A program made the position numbers and the translations under genes. A DNA stretch of 64,000 nt, taken from assembly GCA_963707015.1 (NCBI GenBank), contig CAVPOO010000009.1, positions 62,001 to 126,000 of the forward strand, given 5' to 3'. Below are positions 36,296 through 45,591 of this stretch, piece by piece. The DNA is from CAVPOO01 sp963707015 (GTDB lineage: Bacteria; Pseudomonadota; Gammaproteobacteria; Thiohalobacterales; Thiohalobacteraceae). The notes below the pieces were generated by a model. That model was not told the origin of the DNA and did not search any database. It worked only from the letters and a program-made list of their open reading frames with translations. The stretch's first letter is position 1; every line of letters starts with the position of its first letter.

Positions 36296-36403
36296 TCAGA
36301 GCAGACGGTCGAACCAGACCCAGATGCCAAAGACCAGCCAACCAGCAGCGACCACAAAAAATGCCAGCGCGGTCGCGACGCAGTCATTGAAGTCATCACA
36401 CAT
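36296..36403 (-). CDS. 35-residue membrane microprotein
   Basis: MCDDFNDCVATALAFF then VVAAGWLVFGIWVWFDRLL: an acidic cytoplasmic or periplasmic end with two Cys, followed by one Trp-rich membrane helix. AGGAG lies nine bases before the ATG, and a hairpin terminator follows the stop. The frame, ribosome-binding site and terminator together support a real gene. No family recognised; the length is in the range of CydX-like subunits, but no oxidase genes are nearby. Confidence 0.6.
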   Translation of the reverse strand: MCDDFNDCVATALAFFVVAAGWLVFGIWVWFDRLL

Positions 36404-36669
36404 TGCGTATCACTCCTGTCGGTAACGGATAAGATTTCTTACGGTCTAGCGGCATGCGCGTTGCCGCGCTGAGCCCGACCGTCGGGAAACGCGCAACATG
36501 TCACGTTCCTTTTGCACACCCGGGCCGTGACGAGGGCCGACTGACCCGGGTCGATCACACAGTCTCGCCCGGTCCTGTTCCAGGCCCCATCAAGACACCG
36601 CACTCTGCCCTGAAGCCGCCCGTCGCCGGTTGCCGTCGAGAGTACCCGTCACGAAGGAATTCCTTTACC

Positions 36670-38346
36670 ATGCGAAGCTGCCCGACTCCCGTTCCACCTG
36701 ATCCTTTCATGGGTCCTCGCATGCGCCCGATACTGGAAGTTGCCGCCGAGCTTGATCTTTCGCCAGATGACCTCCTGGTCTATGGCGAACACATGGCAAA
36801 ACTGCGCCGCACTGCCTTGCCGGACAGGGCGCGCGCGCCGGCAGGAAGAATCATTCTGGTGTCGGCCATCAATCCCACGCGCGCGGGCGAGGGCAAGACG
36901 ACCGTCTCAATCGGCCTGGCCCAGGGTCTCAGGCGCCTCGGTCGCCGGGTGGCACTGGCATTACGCGAACCCTCGCTCGGGCCGATCTTTGGCGTCAAAG
37001 GGGGTGGTGCGGGTGGCGGTCGCTGTCAGGTGGAGCCCGCGACGCGTATCAATATGCATTTCACGGGCGACCTGCATGCGGTGGGTGCGGCGCACAACCT
37101 GCTGGCCGCACTCGTCGACAATGCCGTGCATTTTCGCAGTGAGCTGGATCTCGAGCACCGCCAGGTGTTCTGGCGACGCGTGCTGGATGTCAACGATCGG
37201 GCACTGCGCAATGCAGTGATCGGGCTTGGGGGACAGCGCGACGGCGTACCGCGCGAGGACGGCTTCGATATCACCGCCGCCTCCGAAGTGATGGCAATCC
37301 TGTGTCTGTCCGAGGGCGTTGCCGATCTCAAGGACAGGCTCGGGCGCATTCTGGTTGGTTTTGACCGCTCGGGTGATCCGGTGACTGCAGGGGGGCTGCG
37401 CGCGACCGGCGCGATGGCGGCGCTGCTGCATGATGCGATCCTGCCGAATCTGGTTCAATCCAGCGAGGGCGTCCCGGCCTTCGTGCACGGCGGACCCTTC
37501 GGTAATATCGCGCATGGCTGCAACAGCATTATCGCCACCAAGGCGGCCGCGGCCCGGGCGGACTATGTGGTCACCGAGGCAGGCTTCGGGTTTGATCTGG
37601 GAGCAGAGAAGTTTTTTGACATCAAATGCCGAAGTGCGGGCTTGTGGCCGAGTGCGGTCGTGCTCGTCGTGACGGCACGCGCACTGCGCCTCCACGGCGG
37701 CGGTGGACGGGCCGAGGGCGGGGCGCTGACCGAAATTGAACGTGGCTTCAAGCACCTTGATCATCATGTTCAAAGCGTGCACGCCTTCGGCTTTGAGCCG
37801 GTGATTGCGATCAACTGTTTCAAAGAGGACACAGAAGAGGAGCTGGACGCCATCGAGGCGGGTTGTCGTGAGCGTGGCTTGGCCGTGGCGCGGTTCACCG
37901 GCTTCGACGCGGGTGGTGCCGGCTCCGAAAGCCTGGCGCAGGCGGTGGTCACGGCCGCCGCGCGGCCTGCGCCGCCGGTGCATTATCTCTACGAACTGGA
38001 GGAATCGCCCGAGGCAAAGATTGAGGCCGTTGCGCGCCGCATCTATGGCGCCAGCGGCCTGGAGTTCAGCCGCAGGGCTCGACAGGATCTGGCGCGCGTG
38101 TCCTGTCTCGGTTACGAGCGGCTGCCGATCTGTATCGCCAAGACCCACCTGTCACTCACCGGCGATCCCAGCAGGGTGGCGCAAACCGGGGATTTCGTGT
38201 TGCCGGTCGAGGCCGTGCGCATCGCGGCCGGCGCCGGTTACCTGCTTGCGCTGACCGGAGACATCGTCACCATGCCGGGCCTGCCGCGAAACCCGGCGGC
38301 GCACCGCATCGACCTGTCCGACGACGGCGAGGTGCTGGGCGTTTGA
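36670..38346 (+). CDS. fhs: Formate-tetrahydrofolate ligase
   Basis: Joins formate to tetrahydrofolate with ATP, giving 10-formyl-THF for one-carbon metabolism. 558 residues from ATG 36670, matching the family's usual 550-560. Motifs: nucleotide-binding loop GEGKTTVSIGLAQGL, REPSLGPIFGVKGGGAGGG, NMHFTGDLHAV, PAFVHGGPFGNIAHGCNS, ADYVVTEAGFGFDLGAEKFFDIKCR and the C-terminal GDIVTMPGLPRNPAA. Upstream AAGGA; internal Mets at 36709 and 36721 could also start. Not in an operon with other folate genes. Confidence 0.95.
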   Translation: MRSCPTPVPPDPFMGPRMRPILEVAAELDLSPDDLLVYGEHMAKLRRTALPDRARAPAGRIILVSAINPTRAGEGKTTVSIGLAQGLRRLGRRVALALREPSLGPIFGVKGGGAGGGRCQVEPATRINMHFTGDLHAVGAAHNLLAALVDNAVHFRSELDLEHRQVFWRRVLDVNDRALRNAVIGLGGQRDGVPREDGFDITAASEVMAILCLSEGVADLKDRLGRILVGFDRSGDPVTAGGLRATGAMAALLHDAILPNLVQSSEGVPAFVHGGPFGNIAHGCNSIIATKAAAARADYVVTEAGFGFDLGAEKFFDIKCRSAGLWPSAVVLVVTARALRLHGGGGRAEGGALTEIERGFKHLDHHVQSVHAFGFEPVIAINCFKEDTEEELDAIEAGCRERGLAVARFTGFDAGGAGSESLAQAVVTAAARPAPPVHYLYELEESPEAKIEAVARRIYGASGLEFSRRARQDLARVSCLGYERLPICIAKTHLSLTGDPSRVAQTGDFVLPVEAVRIAAGAGYLLALTGDIVTMPGLPRNPAAHRIDLSDDGEVLGV

Positions 38347-38457
38347 CGGATTTCCAGCTCGGTGTAAGGATCCACGGGGGCGCGACTCTCTCGCAGCCCG
38401 TAGCGCATTGCCTCTGCAGGGGGGAGGACTCTTCGCGATTCCGGATGAGGTGGCGAA

Positions 38458-38913
38458 TCAGTGCAGTTGTGCGACTACGACCGTGCCCGTCGCATACTGG
38501 AAGCTAAGCAACTCATCGGCGAGTTCATCGATTTGATCGCTGACCCTCGCCAGGTTGTCTTTGGCCTCGTCCCATTCATGCTTTCTGTAGCCCGCATAGA
38601 GCAGCCCGCCCGGAATGAGAGCCGTAATGATGGCATCCCCAATCCCCAGCTGCTTTTCTTCCACCGCAGCCTGGAGTTCTTCCTCGTGCCGCACAAGACT
38701 GGCTCGAAGCTTCGTCATCCGCTGGATGAGTACTTCGCGAGCCACCGTCGGGACCTGCGCATCCAACCCATTCCGGTCTGTGGACTCGGCCCACAGGAAA
38801 AGCTCCGCTGGCGGGTTTATGTTGACGGCGCCTTCGGCGAGTGCGGCCTGCGTCACGAATGAGCTGCACATCAGTGCACAGGCGACGACGGGATTGCGAA
38901 GGCGTTTCGGCAT
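38458..38913 (-). CDS. Exported helical protein
   Basis: 151 residues from ATG 38913 (GAGGAATCCCC before it). Signal peptide with VVACALMCSSFVTQAALA. A coiled-coil-like helix (VLIQRMTKLRASLVRHEEELQAAVEEKQ), a short hydrophobic glycine-bearing segment (GIGDAIITALIPGGLLYAGYRK), and a second helix (ARVSDQIDELADELLSF). Function unknown; likely periplasmic. Confidence 0.65.
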   Translation of the reverse strand: MPKRLRNPVVACALMCSSFVTQAALAEGAVNINPPAELFLWAESTDRNGLDAQVPTVAREVLIQRMTKLRASLVRHEEELQAAVEEKQLGIGDAIITALIPGGLLYAGYRKHEWDEAKDNLARVSDQIDELADELLSFQYATGTVVVAQLH

Positions 38914-39191
38914 GGGGATTCCTCGTTCGGTGGGGGCGGCTATCGGCAGAACATTGGCCCCAGACATATTGATGTTTGATCATAACAACAACCCTGCGCG
39001 CGGGTTCATACGAATGCGCTTCTAGATGATCCAGGTCAAGTGCAGGCGGAAACAGGAATCGAACTCGCAACGAATACTATTTTCGTTCGGCACGGTGTGG
39101 CACGAGGGACCGTTGTCACGCTGTCGTCGTGATGACGAATCGTCCGGCCGCTCTCGCCGACTGCGTTTCCCCGGTCTGGCTGCCGTCGCGG

Positions 39192-39220
39192 AAAAAAGAA
39201 CGGCGACGCACAAGCCGCCG
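39192..39220 (-). terminator. Intrinsic terminator
   Basis: Minus strand: CGGCGGC, loop TTGTGC, GTCGCCG, then TTCTTTTTT. It begins directly at the stop of the 39221-39601 lipoprotein gene. Confidence 0.85.
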
Positions 39221-39601
39221 CTAGAAACTGAGATCATAGATCGCGCCGGTGGAGAGTTTGCACTGGCCCGTGCCGTGACCTTTCTCGCTGTCCACCTGGT
39301 ATCCGCAACGCATCTCCGTCCCCTTGTCACCTGTGAGTATGATTTCCCATGATTTCTGGGAGGGGGTGACCAGTGGCGCATAGGTGCCAAAGAAACTCTC
39401 ACCGTCCGGCGCGTTCATTGTGACCGTCCCCCGACTGGGCCCGAGAGGGATGCTCGTGGCGCGAATAACCCCGGTGCGTACCGCGATATCGTTGGCCGGC
39501 GTGAGCGTCAGCGTGCGGCTTTGATAGGGGCTCGTCGCGCATGAGCAGGCGAGGGCGGAAAAAAGCAGAGGGAAAACCAGTCTCTGAAATGCGAGTCTCA
39601 T
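39221..39601 (-). CDS. Small lipoprotein
   Basis: 126 residues from ATG 39601, with AGGA nine bases upstream. LVFPLLFSALACSCATSPYQ carries a lipoprotein signal, with either of two Cys as the acylated residue. The mature domain is beta-rich (TLTLTPANDIAVRTGVIRATSIPLGPSRGTVTMNAPDGESFFGTY) with two further Cys (RCGYQV, GQCKL). Function unknown. An efficient terminator follows. Confidence 0.75.
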   Translation of the reverse strand: MRLAFQRLVFPLLFSALACSCATSPYQSRTLTLTPANDIAVRTGVIRATSIPLGPSRGTVTMNAPDGESFFGTYAPLVTPSQKSWEIILTGDKGTEMRCGYQVDSEKGHGTGQCKLSTGAIYDLSF

Positions 39602-40280
39602 TCGTCGGTGTCCTGGCTGATAGTGCCGCTTGAGCGGGTAAGTATAAGGAGGGTCGCTTTTGCACACAAAACCCGGCCGGCGCGTGGTGCATCTGCGAGC
39701 TCAATGTATCGGGAATGAGCGGCTGGGTTCCCGCATAAGGGCTCCGAGCGGGGATACGGTAACACGGGCAATGTATCCTGCGTGCATCCGGTTGATCCGC
39801 CCCGCGCGGTCAGGTGGTTAGCCCTCTCGCAGGACGCCAGGTGGTGAATGTCTCGTTAACCCGCTTGGATCCGCTGGTGCCCGCCCCCCTCCGATGACGC
39901 AGGCGGCGGCAGCAGGGACCGGCCTGGGCATCGCGAACGGGGCGTTGAGGCCTCGCCATGGCCGGTCCGGGCCGGACTGCTTTTTTTTTTGGGGCGGAAC
40001 AGTCAAACTGGAACTTCAGCGGGATGATCGCTCCGATGAGTCTCGCGCCCGCCGGGCTGCTCCTCATGGGGCTCACTGAGCGGCCGATAGAGGGATGGCC
40101 CGAGCGGTCATGTACAAGAACAAACGGGAACCTGATGAACAATCCGACGCACCGCCGATACAGTACAGAACGGGACCGGGCGAAAAGGGCGCAGGCATTT
40201 CTGCGGGCAGCCCCTGGGTCGATGGCGGGTATCTTTCCCGTTGTCAATACGCCGCCGGGACGCGTCTGCGAGTTCTGATC

Positions 40281-41945
40281 ATGGGGCGCTGTATCTCTCT
40301 CGCGTACGCCTGTTTGTTTGGATTCGCCACCTGTCTGGCGTCGGTCGATGCGGCGGAGGACGAGGCTCGTGAAGTGACCTTGCAGCTGCTCTGGAGCCAT
40401 CAGTTCCAGTTTGCCGGGTTCTACGCCGCCAAGTCCCAGGGCTTCTACAAAGACGAAGGCCTGCGTGTGCAAATCAGGCACGGAGGCTATGATGCTTCCG
40501 GCAAAGCCGTGAATCCCGTCGAGGAGGTGGTTTTCGGCCGTGCGGATTTTGGCATAAGCCGCTCCGATCTGCTGCTGGAGCACATGCTGGGCTTGCCCGT
40601 GGTGGCGCTGGCCGCCATCTATCAGCGTTCTCCCTTTGTGCTGGTAACCACGACCGGTTCGGGACTGCGTCGCCTGGAAGACATTGGTGACAAACCCGTG
40701 ATGTTGTCTCTACCTGCCGGGCCTCATACCCCGCGCGTTGACGCCGAGACTTTGGCCATGCTCAAGCACGCTGGCATCGACTACCGTAGTCTGAATAACA
40801 CGCGCCCATCCTGGGACTATCGTGATCTGAGTGGCGGGAAGACGGTTCTGATGCCGGGATATCTCACGGATACACCCTTGCACGTGAAGCGGGCCGGGGC
40901 CGAACCCGTGATAATCAGCCCGCGGGATTACGGCATCGACTTTTACGGAGATGTGTTGTTCACCTCGGAGCACATGCTGTCCTCCGATCCGGATGTGGTC
41001 TCGCGCTTCCGGCGTGCCAGCCTGAAAGGATGGCGGTTCGCCCTCGAGCGGCCGCAGGAAGTCACGAATCTTATTCTGAACACATACTATCCCGATGCCG
41101 GCAAGGAGATGCGCGAACTGCTCAGCTATGAAGCGCAACGAACGATTGAACTGGTACAGCCTGACCTCATCGATGTCGGTTACATGAGCCGTGAGCGGTG
41201 GCAGCGGATCGGCAACACCTTCGTAGAACTCGGTCTCGTATCCGGGACCATGGACCTGGACCGGTTTCTCTACGATCCGGGTGAGCTGCGCCTGTGGCAG
41301 CGCTATCGAGTGTGGATTCTGGGCGCGGGCGCGAGTGCTGTCCTGCTGCTGGCGGTACTGGTGTCCGCGATCCTCGTCAATCGCCGGCTCCGACAGCATA
41401 TTGCGCGGCGCGAGCAGCTTGAACAGGAGTTGAGAGACAGCAACCAGAAGCTGGCGCAACTGTCGGATACCGACGATCTGACGGACCTCGGCAACCGGCG
41501 CTGCATCGAGAGGTTTCTGGAACAGCAGATGATAGCGTCTCAACGCTATGGTGATCCCCTGGCCATTGCGCTGGTGGATATCGATCACTTCAAGCAGGTA
41601 AACGACACCTTTGGTCATGCCTGCGGAGACAAGGTTCTGGTGGCTGTCGCACAGCAGGTCCGAGCCAGCATCCGGGAAGCGGATGTGGCGGGGCGATACG
41701 GGGGTGAAGAGTTTCTGTTGGTGTTCCCCAGGTCGGACCTCGATAAAGTGGTGCAGGTCATGGAGCGCCTGCGGGAGAAAGTCGGCTCAGTTGTCGTCGA
41801 GCCGGTGTCAGGGCCGATAACACTCAGCGGCGGCCTGGCCGCGTATCATCCGGGCGAGACCCTGGCCCAGTTCGTCTCACGCGCCGACGAGCTCTTGTAC
41901 CGCGCCAAGCAGGAGGGCCGGAACAGATTCGTCAGCAATCCGTGA
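40281..41945 (+). CDS. Diguanylate cyclase with periplasmic NMT1/THI5-like sensor
   Basis: 554 residues from ATG 40281. Signal peptide, then an ABC-substrate-binding NMT1/THI5-like domain (VTLQLLWSHQFQFAGFYAAKSQGFYKDEGL; about 30-330), a membrane helix (WILGAGASAVLLLAVLVSAILV), a short coiled coil, and a GGDEF domain. The active site is RYGGEEF, preceded by RxxD (READ) five residues before it, the product-inhibition site. LTDLGNRR and DIDHFKQVNDTFGH are standard. It should make c-di-GMP in response to a ligand resembling pyrimidine or taurine-type substrates, which is inference. The ribosome-binding site is weak. Confidence 0.9.
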   Translation: MGRCISLAYACLFGFATCLASVDAAEDEAREVTLQLLWSHQFQFAGFYAAKSQGFYKDEGLRVQIRHGGYDASGKAVNPVEEVVFGRADFGISRSDLLLEHMLGLPVVALAAIYQRSPFVLVTTTGSGLRRLEDIGDKPVMLSLPAGPHTPRVDAETLAMLKHAGIDYRSLNNTRPSWDYRDLSGGKTVLMPGYLTDTPLHVKRAGAEPVIISPRDYGIDFYGDVLFTSEHMLSSDPDVVSRFRRASLKGWRFALERPQEVTNLILNTYYPDAGKEMRELLSYEAQRTIELVQPDLIDVGYMSRERWQRIGNTFVELGLVSGTMDLDRFLYDPGELRLWQRYRVWILGAGASAVLLLAVLVSAILVNRRLRQHIARREQLEQELRDSNQKLAQLSDTDDLTDLGNRRCIERFLEQQMIASQRYGDPLAIALVDIDHFKQVNDTFGHACGDKVLVAVAQQVRASIREADVAGRYGGEEFLLVFPRSDLDKVVQVMERLREKVGSVVVEPVSGPITLSGGLAAYHPGETLAQFVSRADELLYRAKQEGRNRFVSNP

Positions 41946-42027
41946 AGGATCGCATCAGGGCCTGTGCTGCCACGGCATGGGCAGCACAGGCCCGGCATGA
42001 GCCGGCTACTCCCGCTGCTTCTCGCTG

Positions 42028-42170
42028 GCAGGCTGTTGAAAAACCCTCATGCTGAACAATACGGTGTTACAAATCGGTTAAAAAATGCTCATCTAGCGAC
42101 GTGTACACTGCGCTTTTTCGTCGATTTGCGCCTTGTCCTGCACGCGCCTGAGACGTTTTCAACAGCCTGC
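42028..42170. mobile_element. 143-bp MITE-like element
   Basis: Terminal inverted repeats GCAGGCTGTTGAAAAAC and GTTTTCAACAGCCTGC. The interior has no gene. This end sequence is common in IS-related short elements of proteobacteria. It lies between the diguanylate cyclase and hspQ. Confidence 0.8.
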
Positions 42171-42209
42171 GAAGGCAGCGGCACGTGCCGGCCAGACTAA
42201 TGGGACGGT

Positions 42210-42524
42210 CTAGTTGATCTTGTGGCGCGACCGGTAGAAACAATCCTCAAAGCCGTCAAAATAGGCGGCGACCCGCGGATGTACAATCGGTTCACAGGAG
42301 TTGTCGGATTCGAGGTGCCGCTCCGCGACGTAGGTCATATGCGCCGCACCGTCTACCAGTACGTGGTACCACGGCTTGTCCCTGGGCGGGCGGCTAAGGG
42401 CGACCTGTCCATACCATTCCTCGCTGCCCTGGAATTGCGGATCGACATCCACGATGACGCCCCGGTAGTTAAACTTGAGGTGGTGGACGATCTGTCCGAC
42501 AGAGAAACGGGCTTGCGCGGTCAT
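42210..42524 (-). CDS. hspQ: Heat shock protein HspQ
   Basis: 104-residue YccV-type protein. FSVGQIVHHLKFNYRGVIVDVDPQFQGSEEWY, then KPWYHVLVDGAAHMTYVAERHLE matches the family through its full length. In E. coli HspQ binds hemimethylated DNA in vitro and acts as a Lon protease specificity factor. Start ATG 42524. Single gene. Confidence 0.93.
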   Translation of the reverse strand: MTAQARFSVGQIVHHLKFNYRGVIVDVDPQFQGSEEWYGQVALSRPPRDKPWYHVLVDGAAHMTYVAERHLESDNSCEPIVHPRVAAYFDGFEDCFYRSRHKIN

Positions 42525-42671
42525 GGCACGGCCTGTGCGAGGTGGCAGCTACTCTATAGTCTAGCCTGTGGCGCTGCGAATTGAAGGCCGCAGGTGCCGG
42601 GGCAGCGCACGGCCGCCGGGAAAAACCTGCGCGAGGCCGACCCGCGCCGGCAATGCCGGTGAAGCTGAAAT

Positions 42672-42709
42672 CCGTCTGCCGCTCAGCGGCTTTGCCGCAA
42701 GGCAGACGG
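42672..42709. other. Nested hairpin in the hspQ-lipoprotein gap
   Basis: Outer stem CCGTCTGCC/GGCAGACGG (9 bp, perfect) encloses GCGGC-TTT-GCCGC. It lies between the divergent hspQ (minus) and the 42934 lipoprotein gene (plus), about 150 bp upstream of the hspQ start. It has no T-tract. The rest of 42525-42933 shows no gene. Confidence 0.6.
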
Positions 42710-42933
42710 TATGCCGGTAGCAACGACACCGGGCCCGCATGGTGCACTTGGGAGAGGCTTGCATGATCCGCGGACATCCCTGGCTCGGGTAGGCCCGAAG
42801 GGCGTAAACTGACAGGGCGGTCTGTTCACAGGGAGTGCGGCGCTTTCGCCCCTGAGCTCAGAATCATCTGTTCGGCATACGCACAAAGCGCGATTGCTTG
42901 ATACGGCGTGCACAACACGCAAGGAGTACCCAC

Positions 42934-43404
42934 ATGTTCGCGAAATTCCTGATGTCGATTACCGTCGCGTGTCTCATGGCGGTTTCCGGCTGTGCGACCA
43001 ACCAGGGTCAGCTTCAGCAGGAACAGGCCGGGATGGTGATTGGCGGTGTCCTGGGTGGTCTGCTGGGTAATCAGGTCAAGGGCCACGGGGCCGGACGCAC
43101 CGTGGCCGTTATCGCCGGCACCCTGGCGGGTGCGGCGATTGGCGGTGCAATCGGTCGTTCCATGGATGAGACCGACCGGCTGAAGACCTCGGCGTCACTG
43201 GAAACCGTGCGAACGGGCGTGCCGTCCGCATGGCGCAATCCGGATTCCGGTAATGAGTACACGGTCGTACCGACCCGAACCTATGAGACCAGTGCCGGGC
43301 CTTGCCGTGAATACACCATTGATGCAGTGGTTGGCGGACAAAAGGAAAAGGTCTACGGGACTGCCTGCCGCCAGGCTGACGGAAGCTGGAGAGTCCAGGG
43401 GTAG
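42934..43404 (+). CDS. Glycine-zipper 2TM lipoprotein
   Basis: 156 residues from ATG 42934, AAGGAG upstream. Lipobox CLMAVSGC (Cys about 20). Glycine-zipper repeats VIGGVLGGLLGNQVKGHGAGRTVAVIAGTLAGAAIGGAIGRSMD are typical of the 17-kDa surface antigen/SlyB-like family. The C-terminal half (YTVVPTRTYETSAGPCREYTIDAVVGGQKEKVYGTACRQADGSWRV) is the standard partner domain. Outer-membrane lipoprotein. Confidence 0.9.
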   Translation: MFAKFLMSITVACLMAVSGCATNQGQLQQEQAGMVIGGVLGGLLGNQVKGHGAGRTVAVIAGTLAGAAIGGAIGRSMDETDRLKTSASLETVRTGVPSAWRNPDSGNEYTVVPTRTYETSAGPCREYTIDAVVGGQKEKVYGTACRQADGSWRVQG

Positions 43405-43415
43405 CCGAAGGCGCG

Positions 43416-45590
43416 TCAGGTCTCGCGCGTGGCAAAGCATAGCCTGAATTCCGCGCCAGGCTCGGCGTTGACCACATCGACCTGGCCCTTCATGGCCAGC
43501 GCGAGCTGACGGACCAGCGCGAGACCGATACCGGTGCCGATGGTCTCGCGGGTCAGCTCGTTCTCCGAGCGGTAGAAGAGTCTGAAGATGTTCTGCATCT
43601 GGTCCCGGGGCACGCCCGGGCCGTAGTCGCGGACGCTGAACTGCACCGTGCCGTCACGTCGGAGCCGGCAGGCGATATCGATCATTCTGGTCTGCGCCCT
43701 GGCCGAGAATTTGACGGCGTTATCCACCAGGTTGATAAGGATCTGGGTGACCCAGTCACGGTCGACCCGTATCACGGCCCGGCCCGCTTCCTCGGCAACA
43801 GTGACATTCAGCGCGAAACCGGCCCGCTCGATCTGTGAGGCGAGCTTGGAGCGGATTCCATCCAGGAGTTCGGCCACGGTCACGGGTTTCAGTTCGACCC
43901 GCAGATCATTGCGGGTCATGCGCGCGAGCTGCAGCACATTGCTGATCAGGCGCGACAGGCGTTCGCTCTCGTCGTAGATGTAATCGTAGTAGGTCTGTTT
44001 CTTGTCCTCCGGGGCCCAGCCCTCGCGCAGCATCTCGCCGTACATGCGAATGGAGGTGAGGGGGGTCTTCAGCTCATGGCTGACAGCGGAGACGAAGTCC
44101 TGTTGCTGTCGCGCCAGATCGATCTGCCGCACACCCAGTCGATAGATCAGGTAGACGCCAGCGCAGAGCACCAGTGCCAGGATCGCGGCGAGCCAGGTGA
44201 TAAGAGCAGCGCCCGGTCCGGATGGCAGGCGGTTGATGGCGAAGATCATGTCCAGGCTGCTGAAAGGGGCCGACAGGCGCGTCTGATAGAGCAGCGTGCG
44301 GCTCGGCTCCTCTGCGCGGGGCAGATGAAACGGTGCTGCCTGCCCGCCGAAGGTTGGAAAGACGCTGCCCTGATAGGCGACGATCAGCTCGCTCATCTGC
44401 GACAGCGCAGTTTCGCCGAATGCCGATGCGATTACGCCCTGCAGAAACGGCTGGCGTTCGATCAATGCTCCCTGGATGTAGCGCTCTGCGTTGCGCCAGA
44501 CCTTGCGGAACAGCACGAAATGGCCGCTGTCGAGCAGGCTGAATTCGAGGGGGTCGATTTCGCTCTCGAAGGTGCGGATGTGCATGCGGGATGGTCCCGA
44601 GGCGGTGGACTCGCCCGTCTCGCCAGCGCTCGACGCGCCGGCCTCCGGCCCCTGTTCGGGCAAGGCGCTGCGCTCTTTGCGCGCGCCGCGCTTCCCGACG
44701 AGGGCCGGGTTTTGCGACCCGCTCCGGCGTTGTTCCTCATCGGTGGGCCCGGCCCGGAAACTGTCCTCCAGCTTGAGGTCCTCGACCCGGCCGAGGGCGC
44801 TGGCGGCACCCTGTTTCGTCTCCTGTTCCCGCAGGGCGGGTAGCGCGTTGAGCCGGTCGAAGCCGGCCTGGCTCGCCGGCTGGTGCAGCGCCTGCGCGCG
44901 CGGCGGGGCCGCGCCGGCATCCGCCAGGGACTGCCGTTTTGCCGCATCCACCTCGCCGGCGGCCTGGCCGCTAGACGGCGCTGCGGGCCTGTCGCGGCGC
45001 GTTGGCGTCAGCCGCTCGCTGCGGGGCTCGGCTTCCGGTGCCCGCTCGCGCGGGGCCGCGGTCGGCGGCACCGGGTCTGCGGCGACACCGGTCTTGCCCC
45101 GCACCAGCCGGTTCTCGCTGAGAATCCGCTGGATGCGGTTGGCGAGCATCAGCCGCTGCTCCCGTTCCTCTGCGGAGATACCGTAGCTTGCCGCTGCTGC
45201 CCCCGCGGCAGGCAACAGGGGGGTGCTGAAGTCGCCCTGGGTGTCGACCTGGAAGTAGCCAATCAGGCCGGGGATAGTGGCGGCGACCGGGAAGGCCGAC
45301 AGCGGCGAGCGTTGCACGAAGTTCGCGGACGGATCGCCGGCGATGACCAGGAAGGCGTAATCGGTGAACGCGCGTGCCTCCTCATCGTTGATCAGCCGGC
45401 TTAACCGGGCGTCGATGCGGGCCGCAAGTTCCTCGGCCAGCACCCGGTGCTGGTGGAATGCCTCCCACTGCAACTGGCTGTAAGCCTGACGGATGAGGAT
45501 CGCCGTCGGGATCGTCAGGGCGAGGAAAAACAGGGTAAGCCACCGCCGCAGTTTCTTTTTGTCCAGGCCCGATAGCGAGGCGCGCAGCAT
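43416..45590 (-). CDS. Sensor histidine kinase
   Basis: 724 residues, partner of the response regulator ending 2 bp upstream. TM1 (about 15-34), a long periplasmic sensor with a Pro/Ala/Arg-rich insertion (about 170-330), TM2 (about 461-483). Dimerisation H-box SHELKTPLTSIRMYGEMLREG (His about 505) and HATPase with N-box ILINLVDNAVKFS, G1 DYGPGVP, G2 GTGIGLALVRQLA. All catalytic boxes are present. The unusual length comes from the periplasmic part. It is divergent from the pspA operon. Confidence 0.9.
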   Translation of the reverse strand: MLRASLSGLDKKKLRRWLTLFFLALTIPTAILIRQAYSQLQWEAFHQHRVLAEELAARIDARLSRLINDEEARAFTDYAFLVIAGDPSANFVQRSPLSAFPVAATIPGLIGYFQVDTQGDFSTPLLPAAGAAAASYGISAEEREQRLMLANRIQRILSENRLVRGKTGVAADPVPPTAAPRERAPEAEPRSERLTPTRRDRPAAPSSGQAAGEVDAAKRQSLADAGAAPPRAQALHQPASQAGFDRLNALPALREQETKQGAASALGRVEDLKLEDSFRAGPTDEEQRRSGSQNPALVGKRGARKERSALPEQGPEAGASSAGETGESTASGPSRMHIRTFESEIDPLEFSLLDSGHFVLFRKVWRNAERYIQGALIERQPFLQGVIASAFGETALSQMSELIVAYQGSVFPTFGGQAAPFHLPRAEEPSRTLLYQTRLSAPFSSLDMIFAINRLPSGPGAALITWLAAILALVLCAGVYLIYRLGVRQIDLARQQQDFVSAVSHELKTPLTSIRMYGEMLREGWAPEDKKQTYYDYIYDESERLSRLISNVLQLARMTRNDLRVELKPVTVAELLDGIRSKLASQIERAGFALNVTVAEEAGRAVIRVDRDWVTQILINLVDNAVKFSARAQTRMIDIACRLRRDGTVQFSVRDYGPGVPRDQMQNIFRLFYRSENELTRETIGTGIGLALVRQLALAMKGQVDVVNAEPGAEFRLCFATRET

Positions 45591-45591
45591 C

